Position numbers and translations under genes: made by a program. The notes under the pieces were generated by a model that saw only the letters and a program-made list of their open reading frames with translations, searched no databases and was not told the origin of the DNA. A DNA stretch of 20,647 nt from NCBI RefSeq assembly GCF_002483315.1, contig NZ_DLHR01000029.1:1-20647 (forward strand), read 5' to 3'. Of this stretch, positions 14,481-20,647 are shown one piece after another. Position 1 is the stretch's first letter. Each line of letters starts with the position of its first letter. The stretch is from Flavobacterium sp. UBA7663 (GTDB lineage: Bacteria; Bacteroidota; Bacteroidia; Flavobacteriales; Flavobacteriaceae).

Positions 14481-14936
14481 TTATTTTTGTCTAATTATAT
14501 TTCTAAACAAATGAAAGTTATTAGGAATAGCATTTGTTATTTCTGCTTTGTTTGAAGTTATTGTAGGTTTAACGCAAATTACTTTAGTGTCTTTATCTAT
14601 TTCAATTATATGGGTAGATGTGAAATTTTTAATGTCTTTGTGAACTAATTTGAATTCATATTTACCAGGTAATAAATAAATTATAGCAAATTCATTTGAC
14701 ATAAGTTGGCCTAAAGGTTTATTGTTAATCCATACATTTATAAATGATGAGTTATCTATTTTATGATTAAATCCAGCTCCATTATAGATTAATATTTTTC
14801 CATTATCAAATTCTCCAATTATTACTGGATCAGAAAATGTTCTTTGTAAACTAAATTCGGATTGAATGGGTTTTAATAAACAAGAGGAAAATAATAATGA
14901 TGATATAAAAAGCAAAAAAAAAATCTTTAATCTCAT
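14481..14936 (-). CDS. Small lipoprotein with DUF2846/PEGA-like fold
   Basis: A 151-residue lipoprotein: the signal peptide ends LLFSSC, with the lipidated cysteine at 19. The mature part contains INVWINNKPLGQLMSNEFAI followed by LLPGKYEFKLVHK, a strand pattern typical of DUF2846 or PEGA-type small beta domains that occur in envelope lipoproteins. No catalytic residues are visible. A TATTTTTG core at 14972-14979 lies 35 nt upstream of its start, and a GAAA-loop terminator follows the stop, so it is likely monocistronic. The family call is by pattern only. Confidence 0.65.
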   Translation of the reverse strand: MRLKIFFLLFISSLLFSSCLLKPIQSEFSLQRTFSDPVIIGEFDNGKILIYNGAGFNHKIDNSSFINVWINNKPLGQLMSNEFAIIYLLPGKYEFKLVHKDIKNFTSTHIIEIDKDTKVICVKPTITSNKAEITNAIPNNFHLFRNIIRQK

Positions 14937-15016
14937 GAGTTTTAATTTGTAGTTTTAATCTTATTATTTTTCAAAAATACCAAAAACTTCATTACAACTC
15001 CATTTAAGTTATCAAC

Positions 15017-15044
15017 AAAAAAGGCTCACTTTCGTAAACCTTTT
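15017..15044 (-). terminator. GAAA-loop terminator, copy 4
   Basis: Same unit as copies 2 and 3 with one change (GGTTTAC in place of GGTTCAC on the minus strand), which replaces a C-G pair with a U-G wobble. It ends the TonB receptor-PepSY operon, just after the stop at 15051. Confidence 0.78.
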
Positions 15045-15050
15045 CGTTTA

Positions 15051-15599
15051 TTAACTCAAAATAATTAAAACTAAGATGGGGAAAATAATTCCAGCGACGG
15101 CTAATTTCCAGCCTCGGCGTTTAAAGGTGTTTTTGCCGTGGGTTACCATTAAAGTTCCCGTAATGGCAATTAATATTAAAGAGATTCCAAAAATATCAGA
15201 GTAGTAAATCCACCAGTTTGATGTGGTTTTGTGCAACTTCATCGTTTGGCTGATAATTGGTGTTTTATTGAAAGCAACAATTTCTCCTTTTCCAGTTTCC
15301 ATGTCGATTTCTACATCGTGTTTTTCAAACGAAATTTTAAACGTACCTTTCTTTACATTATGGCGACGCATTTTATCGTCGATGCCCAATTGTTTTCCCA
15401 GATTTTCAGCAAATGCTTCTGTAATTTGGCTTTCTTCTGGCAATTGTACTTTGATGTTTTTGGTTTCAATCGTATATTTTTCAGGATGCCAATGTTCTCT
15501 ATGGTTCATTAAAATTCCCGAAAAGGCAAACGATATTATCAATCCTACATAGAAGTAGCCAAAATCGCGGTGAATGTCTCTAACTAATTTTTGTTTCAT
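15051..15599 (-). CDS. PepSY-associated membrane protein
   Basis: A 182-residue inner-membrane protein of the PepSY-TM type. The first membrane segment (FGYFYVGLIISFAFSGILM) is followed by an exported PepSY-like domain (about 40-125) containing EIDMETGKGEIVAFNKT. Two more segments follow near 130-150 and 164-181. Histidines flank the membrane helices (H10, H33, H36, H38, H123), as in relatives proposed to handle haem or electrons for reductive iron release. It starts 20 nt after the TonB receptor stop and is co-transcribed with it, so a role in siderophore-iron use is likely, by context only. Confidence 0.82.
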   Translation of the reverse strand: MKQKLVRDIHRDFGYFYVGLIISFAFSGILMNHREHWHPEKYTIETKNIKVQLPEESQITEAFAENLGKQLGIDDKMRRHNVKKGTFKISFEKHDVEIDMETGKGEIVAFNKTPIISQTMKLHKTTSNWWIYYSDIFGISLILIAITGTLMVTHGKNTFKRRGWKLAVAGIIFPILVLIILS

Positions 15600-15619
15600 T
15601 TTTTGTTCTATTTGAATGC

Positions 15620-17824
15620 TTAAAATTTATAGCGTAACGAAGTTAAAATTTGTCTTGGTGCAATTGGATTTACACTGTAGTTTTCGTGCATCGTATAATT
15701 CAACTCGTTGGTAATATTTGATAATTTACATAGTAATGAAAACTGCTTCCAGTTGTAACCCAACGATACATCAATTGTTGTATAACCATTTACTGGAATT
15801 TCTCTATCCCAAACGTTATTTGGATAGGCTGGATTTACTTGATTGTTCCATCCACCAACTCGGTTGCCAATGTAGTTTCCAATTGCGCCAACTGATACAT
15901 TTTTGAACATTCCCGTTGGAACCGTATAGAAGAAACTTAAATTTGCTGTATGTTGTGGTGTTCTAACCAAACGATCACCTTCTATAAAACTTCCTGTTGC
16001 TCCAGTGGTTTTTGTATAACGCATATCGTTGTAACTGTAACCCGCCATAATATTGAAATCATCAATTGGTTTGTACGTAATGTCTAATTCGATTCCTTTA
16101 CTTGTCGTTTCGCCGCTTAATGCTTTTACATTGGTATTGGTATTGATGTTTCCGTTAGCATCAAATTCGGCTGTTTGTGCTAAGTTGCTGTTCACAATTT
16201 GGTATAAAGTAACGTTTGTTGTTAATTTTCCTTTCCAGAATTCATTTTTAATTCCGGCTTCAATTTGGTCAATGATAGAAGGTTCAATCGCTTCGTTATT
16301 AATGTCAACTCCTGTATTTGGTGTAAACGAATTCGAGTAACTTGAGAATAAAGTAATGCTTTTTGTTGGTTGGTAAATCAATCCTACTTTTGGCGAAAAA
16401 GCTCTATCATTACGAATTTTTTCTTCGGTAACTGTATTTGCAGTAATGTTATACGTTTCTGGTTTTGCTTCTTGATACGAATAACGAATACCTAATAACG
16501 CTTTAAATTTTTCACTGAACGAAATCAAATCTTGAGCATAAACTCCTAAACGAGTAGTTTCTGTTTTTACGATTCTTGTTACTTCAGAAGGTAAAGCAGG
16601 TAATTCATTTGAAGCATCGTAAGAAGCTGGATCAAAAATATTTACAGTATCGTAAGTTGTAACGGCTAATCCTGTTATTGGATTGAAAAATCTAAAAGTG
16701 TACGCATCAGCAAACGAAATTTCAGTATCGATTCCTGTGAACAATTGGTGTTTGATTTTACCTGTTTTAAAGTTGCCTTGTAAACTTATTTGGTTGGCAA
16801 GAATTTGTTCTACGGCTTTGTTTCTTCCATACGGACGATTCCAATCGCCATTTGCAGCGGGTTGAATACGTTCTGTACCTATAAATTCTCTATCGTAATC
16901 TTGGAAAGAAGAATTAAAGTTTAGTTTCCAATTTTTATTAAATTCATGATTTACTAATATAGAAGCGGTTGCTTGTTTTGTGTTTCCGTTTGACCATTTT
17001 GCGCCTAAATACGCGTTTCTTGGTACATCAGCAATTTCTTTTCCAATAGAACCTGTTCCGAAATCAGGTGTCCAATCGTCGCTTAAATAATCCGCTTGTA
17101 AGGTGATTTCGGTTTTATCACTCACTTTAAAAAGTAGGGAAGGGTTTACGTAGTAACGTTCTTTAGTAACATAATCTCTAAAGCTTTCAGAATTTTCATA
17201 CGAACCATTGAAGCGAAACGCAATCGAATTATTAAAAGCACCATACACATCAGCCGAAGGTTTGTAGAAATTATAACTTCCAGCTTGCATAGTGAATTCG
17301 CCACCTGTTTTAAAATTTGGCGTTTTGGTTACCATATTCATAATTCCTCCAGGAGCAACATTTCCGTATAAAAGTGCTGCACTTCCTTTTAAAATTTCTA
17401 CTTTTTCTAACGAAGAAACTTCTGGAATAGAACCGCTGTTGAAACGGAAACCATTTTTAAACATGTTGTTTGCCGACATGTCGTAACCTCTTGACCAAAA
17501 CGATTCTTGAGCGCCACCACGAGCCGAACCCACATAAACACCATTGGCATTTTTAACCACATCACTCAAACGAATCGATTGTTGTTGTTGGATAATTTCT
17601 GTTCCAATAACTTGAATGGCTTGAGGTAAGTCTTTTTCCTTGATCCCCGCTCTGTTTACCGAAGATTTTGAAGGGTTGTTTTTAGCTTCGATAACCACTT
17701 CTTTTAGTTTTTTTACAGTATCGTTTGCTGTAAAATTGTGTTCACTTACATCGTTTAGATTTTCTTGCGAAACCGCCTGAAGCGAAGACAATAGGACTAT
17801 AGTTTTAAAAATGTTTTTATACAT
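15620..17824 (-). CDS. TonB-dependent siderophore receptor
   Basis: A 734-residue outer-membrane receptor for ferric siderophores. The signal peptide covers residues 1-19 (ending LQAVS). A TonB-box-like LKEVVIEA lies near 40-47. The plug domain follows, with DLPQAIQVIGTEII, LSDVVKNANGVYVG, WSRGYD, and VEILKGSAALLYGNVAPGGIMN, the usual signature of FhuA/FecA-type receptors. The remainder is the 22-strand barrel ending in QILTSLRYKF with the terminal phenylalanine required for outer-membrane insertion. It lacks the N-terminal carboxypeptidase-like domain of SusC receptors, which also points to a siderophore. It is first in an operon with a PepSY protein, driven by a strong promoter with apparent iron-type operators. 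Confidence 0.93.
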   Translation of the reverse strand: MYKNIFKTIVLLSSLQAVSQENLNDVSEHNFTANDTVKKLKEVVIEAKNNPSKSSVNRAGIKEKDLPQAIQVIGTEIIQQQQSIRLSDVVKNANGVYVGSARGGAQESFWSRGYDMSANNMFKNGFRFNSGSIPEVSSLEKVEILKGSAALLYGNVAPGGIMNMVTKTPNFKTGGEFTMQAGSYNFYKPSADVYGAFNNSIAFRFNGSYENSESFRDYVTKERYYVNPSLLFKVSDKTEITLQADYLSDDWTPDFGTGSIGKEIADVPRNAYLGAKWSNGNTKQATASILVNHEFNKNWKLNFNSSFQDYDREFIGTERIQPAANGDWNRPYGRNKAVEQILANQISLQGNFKTGKIKHQLFTGIDTEISFADAYTFRFFNPITGLAVTTYDTVNIFDPASYDASNELPALPSEVTRIVKTETTRLGVYAQDLISFSEKFKALLGIRYSYQEAKPETYNITANTVTEEKIRNDRAFSPKVGLIYQPTKSITLFSSYSNSFTPNTGVDINNEAIEPSIIDQIEAGIKNEFWKGKLTTNVTLYQIVNSNLAQTAEFDANGNINTNTNVKALSGETTSKGIELDITYKPIDDFNIMAGYSYNDMRYTKTTGATGSFIEGDRLVRTPQHTANLSFFYTVPTGMFKNVSVGAIGNYIGNRVGGWNNQVNPAYPNNVWDREIPVNGYTTIDVSLGYNWKQFSLLCKLSNITNELNYTMHENYSVNPIAPRQILTSLRYKF

Positions 17825-17825
17825 C

Positions 17826-17848
17826 TTATTTAGATTTAATTAAAATAA
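17826..17848. promoter_or_regulatory. Operator-like site 1 (TTATTT-N11-AAATAA)
   Basis: A 23-bp imperfect palindrome with outer arms TTATTT and AAATAA spaced 11 nt. It matches site 2 at 17887-17909 in 21 of 23 positions. It covers the expected transcription start of the receptor gene, right behind the -7 element. The position fits a repressor site, most plausibly for a Fur- or DtxR-type iron regulator; the regulator is inferred. Confidence 0.6.
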
Positions 17849-17853
17849 CGATG

Positions 17854-17884
17854 CAAATGTATAGTGTGAAAATGAAACTACAAA
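17854..17884 (-). promoter_or_regulatory. Full Bacteroidota promoter TTTG-N19-TACATTTG
   Basis: On the minus strand TTTG (17884-17881) and TACATTTG (17861-17854) are separated by 19 nt, matching the -33/-7 consensus described for Bacteroides and Flavobacterium. It ends 29 nt before the receptor start at 17824. It is the only promoter in the window with both elements at the expected spacing. Confidence 0.8.
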
Positions 17885-17886
17885 GT

Positions 17887-17909
17887 TTATTTAGATTTAT
17901 TTTAAATAA
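17887..17909. promoter_or_regulatory. Operator-like site 2 (TTATTT-N11-AAATAA)
   Basis: Second 23-bp copy of the site at 17826-17848. Its outer arms extend to 7 bp (TTTATTT / AAATAAA). It lies 2 bp upstream of the -33 element, so the two sites bracket the core promoter at a centre-to-centre distance of 61 bp, near six helical turns. Cooperative binding is possible; this is inference. Confidence 0.6.
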
Positions 17910-18142
17910 AATTTATAACGAATTGAAATTCAAATGGTAGGTTGAGAAGTTTTTTTAAGAGTGAAGAGAATGGAATAACGAGGAAATCACGTTATTATAG
18001 ACTTTTAGAATGTTTCAAGTTCCATTACAAGAAAACGAGGTTAAAAAAAATTTTTTCATCACAATAAAATGAACAATTGAATTTAGCTGCAGTTTTGTGA
18101 AGTGGTTATCATATTTTTTTTCAAAATGTATTATTATTTAAG
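17910..18142. other. Gene-free stretch between iron locus and ATPase cassette
   Basis: No coding region is supported on either strand. It contains a perfect 7-bp hairpin, AATAACG (17974-17980) with CGTTATT (17990-17996), and an A8T6 tract at 18043-18056 that is probably bent DNA upstream of the cassette promoter. No integrase-type attachment site was recognised. Confidence 0.5.
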
Positions 18143-18150
18143 TACTTTTG
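18143..18150 (+). promoter_or_regulatory. Promoter core TACTTTTG for the ATPase cassette
   Basis: TACTTTTG matches TAnnTTTG and ends 41 nt before the ATG at 18192. Only T-rich sequence is found at the -33 distance. The A/T tract at 18043-18056 lies about 90 nt upstream. Confidence 0.55.
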
Positions 18151-18191
18151 CAGTATATTGCTTAAAAACTAAATAATAGCGATAAAATATT

Positions 18192-19505
18192 ATGACTCCA
18201 TCAAATATTCGTATTAAAACTGAAGGGTTTAGAGCTGTAAATAGTGCCGATATTATTATCGATGGTATTACCGTTGTTGCAGGTGAAAACGGCTGCGGAA
18301 AAAGCTCTATATCTAAACTTCTCTATTTTTTATATAAAACAGTTAATAATTATGATTTACTAGTAAAAGAAAGATTATTGATTAATCTTAGAGGCGTAAC
18401 ACGATTTATTGATATTGTTCAACAAGATTTAAGATTAAATGTAAAGGATAGAAATGTAAGGGAAGAACTAAGAAAAGAAATTTCTGAATTAAGGAGAGAA
18501 ATTTATAGCACAGAATATTTAGAAGACGAATTGCAAAAATGGTTGAATGTTGTTGAGAGGTTGGAAGAAATATATAATAGTTCATCAGCTGAAAATCCAA
18601 ATTTGTCTAGCCAAACCTCTATTAGATTAAAATATATCACAAAAGATATTTTGAAAACGGAAGATGAAGGAAATGACATTGGAAGTTCATTTAGTAAAAT
18701 TCGCGGATTTATAGAGAATAGGTTTAAGCAAGCAATTAGTAAAATTAAATCAAGACCAACATCTTTATTTGTTGAAGAGCTAAAATCTGTTTTTTCAGAT
18801 GGAGATTTGCCTAAAAAGTTTGAAGTTTTAGAATACGATGATTTAATAGTTTCTCTTGATAGTACTTATTTATCAATTCCTTACAGTATACAAAATGCTA
18901 TATACGTTGATACACCGATGATGATTTCTGTTGATGATAGTCATAATGAGCATTGGGATGATTTAAATCAATTATTATTGCAACGAGGTAATACAAATAA
19001 TAAATTTTCTGAGTTGATAAATAAAGAAATTACCCAAGGAGATGTTGTAGTTGATGATGGTATTTACACTGCAGATGATTTTAAGTTTAAAAGAAGTGAT
19101 GGTGCCACATTTAATTTGTTAGATGTAGCTACAGGGATCAAGTCTTTTTCTATTCTACAAATGCTTATAAAAAATGGTTCTTTAAGTGATAAAACTTTAT
19201 TAATCATAGATGAACCAGAATCAAATCTCCATCCTCAATGGATTATTGAATACGCGCGTATTATAGTATTACTTAATAAAGAGCTAGGAGTTAAATTCTT
19301 TTTGGCAACACATAATCCTGATATGGTAAGCGCAATTCGTTATATTTCCGAAAAGCAAGGTGTCTTAGATTCTGTTAATTTTTATTTAGCCGAAAAAAGT
19401 GGGCAGCCTTTTAAATATAATTATAATTATTTAGGTAAAGAGATTGATGCAATTTTTGGTTCTTTTAATATTGCAATAGATCGTATCAATAAATATGGAA
19501 TCTGA
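18192..19505 (+). CDS. ABC-type AAA ATPase (OLD/RecF-like), candidate defence gene
   Basis: A 437-residue soluble ATPase with all ABC-class elements in order: Walker A GENGCGKS (31-38), signature-like DVATGIKSF (311-319), Walker B LLIIDEPE (336-343) with D-loop SNLHPQW, and the switch histidine H374 in ATHNPD. Between Walker A and the signature lies an insert with a charged heptad-like stretch (about 85-130) that looks like a short coiled coil, as in SMC/Rad50, OLD and the ATPases of Septu or PARIS. No TOPRIM or nuclease domain is fused. It is translationally coupled to the next gene by TGATG. The pair lies on the opposite strand to the iron genes around it. A defence role is inferred. Confidence 0.85.
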   Translation: MTPSNIRIKTEGFRAVNSADIIIDGITVVAGENGCGKSSISKLLYFLYKTVNNYDLLVKERLLINLRGVTRFIDIVQQDLRLNVKDRNVREELRKEISELRREIYSTEYLEDELQKWLNVVERLEEIYNSSSAENPNLSSQTSIRLKYITKDILKTEDEGNDIGSSFSKIRGFIENRFKQAISKIKSRPTSLFVEELKSVFSDGDLPKKFEVLEYDDLIVSLDSTYLSIPYSIQNAIYVDTPMMISVDDSHNEHWDDLNQLLLQRGNTNNKFSELINKEITQGDVVVDDGIYTADDFKFKRSDGATFNLLDVATGIKSFSILQMLIKNGSLSDKTLLIIDEPESNLHPQWIIEYARIIVLLNKELGVKFFLATHNPDMVSAIRYISEKQGVLDSVNFYLAEKSGQPFKYNYNYLGKEIDAIFGSFNIAIDRINKYGI

Positions 19506-19987
19506 TGAAATATTCCAAGTTTAAGACTTTAAAGCTAGCAGTAAATTTTCAGAAACAGGATTGTTTACAAAATCTAAATACTTTAGTCGTTGCTGAAGGT
19601 TGTACAGAAGCTATGCCATTTTTTATGAATAACGAGGTTGTTATTGATATGGATTGTGTTGAAAGAAAATTAGCTATATCGAATAGAAGATTGAAGCTTA
19701 AATCAATGGATTCTGCGTTTGTTAATTCTATTAATGAAATTGTTTTAGTGGAATTTAGATTTAATTATGTAAATATGAAAAATCTAGATAAATCTTCGTT
19801 GTTTGGAAAAGTTTCAGGTTCTACCGCGGCATTGACTGGTTATGGAAACATACATAATAAGTATTTTTTTATTTTCGATAGTAGTTTGAAAAATCAAGCA
19901 ATTAGAAGATTTAGAGATATGAACCCAAGTATGCCACAAAACTATATAGCAACTGACTTAAATGACTTAAAAGCAACATATTTTTAG
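19505..19987 (+). CDS. Unknown partner protein of the ATPase
   Basis: A 160-residue soluble protein that I do not recognise. Its ATG overlaps the ATPase stop by one base (TGATG), so the two are made together. Visible segments are LNTLVVAEGCTEAMPFF (24-40), an acidic VVIDMDCVERK (45-55), the strand INEIVLVEFRFNY (76-88), SLFGKVSGSTAALTGYG (98-114), NKYFFIFDSS (118-127) and QAIRRFRDMNP. There is no HNH, TOPRIM, membrane segment or signal peptide. Strand EIVLVEFR next to acidic D48/D50 could be a degenerate PD-(D/E)xK-like core with arginine in place of lysine; that is speculative. It may be effector, sensor or immunity subunit. Confidence 0.7.
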   Translation: MKYSKFKTLKLAVNFQKQDCLQNLNTLVVAEGCTEAMPFFMNNEVVIDMDCVERKLAISNRRLKLKSMDSAFVNSINEIVLVEFRFNYVNMKNLDKSSLFGKVSGSTAALTGYGNIHNKYFFIFDSSLKNQAIRRFRDMNPSMPQNYIATDLNDLKATYF

Positions 19988-20138
19988 TCGTTATTATCTT
20001 CTATTTCACATAACTAGTATTAATGATAAAATCTACATAGCTACCCAATTTATCGTATATATGTCTGAAAAATACCATTTTTATTTTTTATAAAGAATCT
20101 TACAAATCATCAATTGAGATTTCAATCGTTTAAAAAAC

Positions 20139-20165
20139 AAAAAAAAGCCCACCAAAGTGAGCTTC
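20139..20165 (-). terminator. Terminator of the small minus-strand gene
   Basis: The minus strand forms AAGCTCAC-TTTG-GTGGGCTT followed by T. The stem is 8 bp with one G-U pair. It resembles the GAAA-loop terminators in stem sequence but has a TTTG loop. It overlaps the stop codon of the gene at 20164. Confidence 0.75.
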
Positions 20166-20511
20166 AATTCCAAAATATTCCATTTTTCAAATCGTTATAG
20201 CATAACATTTCGTTTGTGTTTTCGAAGTTGAGGAGTAAGAGCAATTCGTACAATTCCAATCGGGTAATGAGAATAATGAAATTGCTTTGCAATGTTGGTA
20301 TGGGAATTTTCTTTTTGTAAATGGAGTGTTCGTATTCCTTTTCCCAATAGTCGATATCAATGCGTTTTAGGTAATTTCCAAACGCAATTAATTCGTCTTC
20401 GGTAAGGCTAAAGTTGAGGTTGTTGAAGGTTAATTGGTAATTGCCACAACCTTTCAAGAAAATCAGCATGCCGTTTTGGGTTTGTTTTAAAATGGAATAA
20501 TTGCAACACAT
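20164..20511 (-). CDS. Small Bacteroidota protein (possibly DUF6686)
   Basis: A 115-residue protein beginning MCCNYSILKQTQNGMLIFLKG, then NYQLTFNNLNFSLTEDELIAF and a C-terminal part with ITRLELYELLLLLNFENTNEM. I believe it belongs to the small family DUF6686, but this is from memory. Three cysteines lie in the first 22 residues (CC at 2-3, C22), which could bind metal. It starts 4 nt after the stop of a PepSY membrane protein gene and is therefore in the same operon, suggesting a link to iron or haem use. No signal peptide or membrane segment is seen. Confidence 0.65.
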   Translation of the reverse strand: MCCNYSILKQTQNGMLIFLKGCGNYQLTFNNLNFSLTEDELIAFGNYLKRIDIDYWEKEYEHSIYKKKIPIPTLQSNFIILITRLELYELLLLLNFENTNEMLCYNDLKNGIFWN

Positions 20512-20515
20512 AGTT

Positions 20516-20647
20516 TTATTTTTTATTTCGTTTTCCCCACCAAATAAAGAATCCTGTAACCGGTAATGACGCGCAAACTAAACTAATAATCAACGCTAAA
20601 ATCTTGCTCCAAATGCCAAAAATGGCTCCAATGTGAATATCATAATT
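20516..20647 (-). CDS. PepSY-associated TM protein, C-terminal fragment (partial)
   Basis: Only the last 43 residues are inside the window; the gene continues beyond the right edge. The fragment begins NYDIHIGAIFGIWSKI, continues with a membrane helix (LALIISLVCASLPVTGFFIWW) and ends GKRNKK. This HIGAIFG...TGFFIWW ending is characteristic of the PepSY-TM family (PiuB-like), whose members accompany TonB siderophore receptors and are thought to help release iron from its carrier in the periplasm. The stop is TAA at 20516-20518. It lies 4 nt upstream of the small gene that follows. Confidence 0.82.
   Translation of the reverse strand, partial: NYDIHIGAIFGIWSKILALIISLVCASLPVTGFFIWWGKRNKK

Noticed and set aside
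18043..18056. A8T6 tract upstream of the ATPase cassette considered as a terminator hairpin
   Set aside because: It has no loop or GC pairs. It is more likely intrinsic DNA bending or simple AT-rich sequence.
18192..19987. Assignment of the ATPase pair to Septu or PARIS
   Set aside because: The partner shows no HNH motif as in PtuB and no TOPRIM/DUF4435 features as in AriB, and it is much shorter than AriB. The ATPase alone does not decide the family.
17990..19997. Nine-base direct repeat CGTTATTAT on both sides of the ATPase cassette (17990-17998 and 19989-19997), resembling a target-site duplication
   Set aside because: A shared 9-mer is quite likely by chance between two AT-rich stretches of this size. 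The left copy is part of a local hairpin, and no transposase or terminal inverted repeats are present.
1..20647. CRISPR arrays, tRNA or rRNA genes, phage integrases, insertion sequences
   Set aside because: No regularly spaced repeats, cloverleaf structures, rRNA-like sequence, or transposase or integrase proteins were found.

Overview
The window looks like chromosomal DNA of a Flavobacterium-like member of the Bacteroidota. The evidence is an AT-rich composition, repeated TAnnTTTG-type promoter cores instead of E. coli -35/-10 boxes, start codons without clear Shine-Dalgarno sequences, and families typical of Flavobacteriia (DUF3810, DUF4268, a TonB receptor with PepSY partners, an ECF sigma factor with a small membrane partner). 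No rRNA, tRNA, transposase or CRISPR array was seen.

Layout. 1-399: gene-free and rich in repeats and hairpins (two terminator-like hairpins, two copies of a 32-nt repeat with a GTCCC-N3-GGGAC palindrome, a 14-bp palindrome, three successive hairpins). 400-3075 (minus): a tight four-gene operon, msrB lipoprotein, DinB-fold protein, NRDE/TANGO2 protein, ATP-grasp protein. 3146-5229: DUF4268 protein (minus), then Nudix hydrolase and PlsC-type acyltransferase (plus). 5257-7250 (minus): ECF sigma factor, small four-helix membrane protein, TraB/GumN protein, transcribed in that order. 7382-8686 (plus): type II NADH dehydrogenase. 8758-9813 (minus): DUF3810 HExxH membrane protein. 9898-11876 (plus): a toxin-antitoxin pair, then pepD. 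11960-15044 (minus): separately transcribed secreted proteins and lipoproteins (two related unknowns, an L,D-transpeptidase, a small lipoprotein). Near-identical GAAA-loop terminators follow three of these genes and the PepSY gene. 15051-17824 (minus): TonB-dependent siderophore receptor followed by a PepSY membrane protein. 18192-19987 (plus): a translationally coupled ABC-type ATPase plus an unrecognised 160-residue protein. 20164-20647 (minus): a small Bacteroidota protein and the C-terminus of a PepSY protein.

How the genes work together. The right third is an iron-uptake neighbourhood. The receptor promoter matches the Bacteroidota consensus very well (TTTG-N19-TACATTTG) and is bracketed by two nearly identical 23-bp TTATTT-N11-AAATAA sites, a plausible iron-repressor operator pair. 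The opposite-strand ATPase cassette sits inside this neighbourhood and is the best candidate for an undescribed, possibly defensive, two-gene system. It combines a complete ABC ATPase site with a predicted coiled-coil insert and a coupled partner that has no recognisable HNH or TOPRIM domain.

All calls come from reading the sequence and recalled family knowledge; no database search was run.
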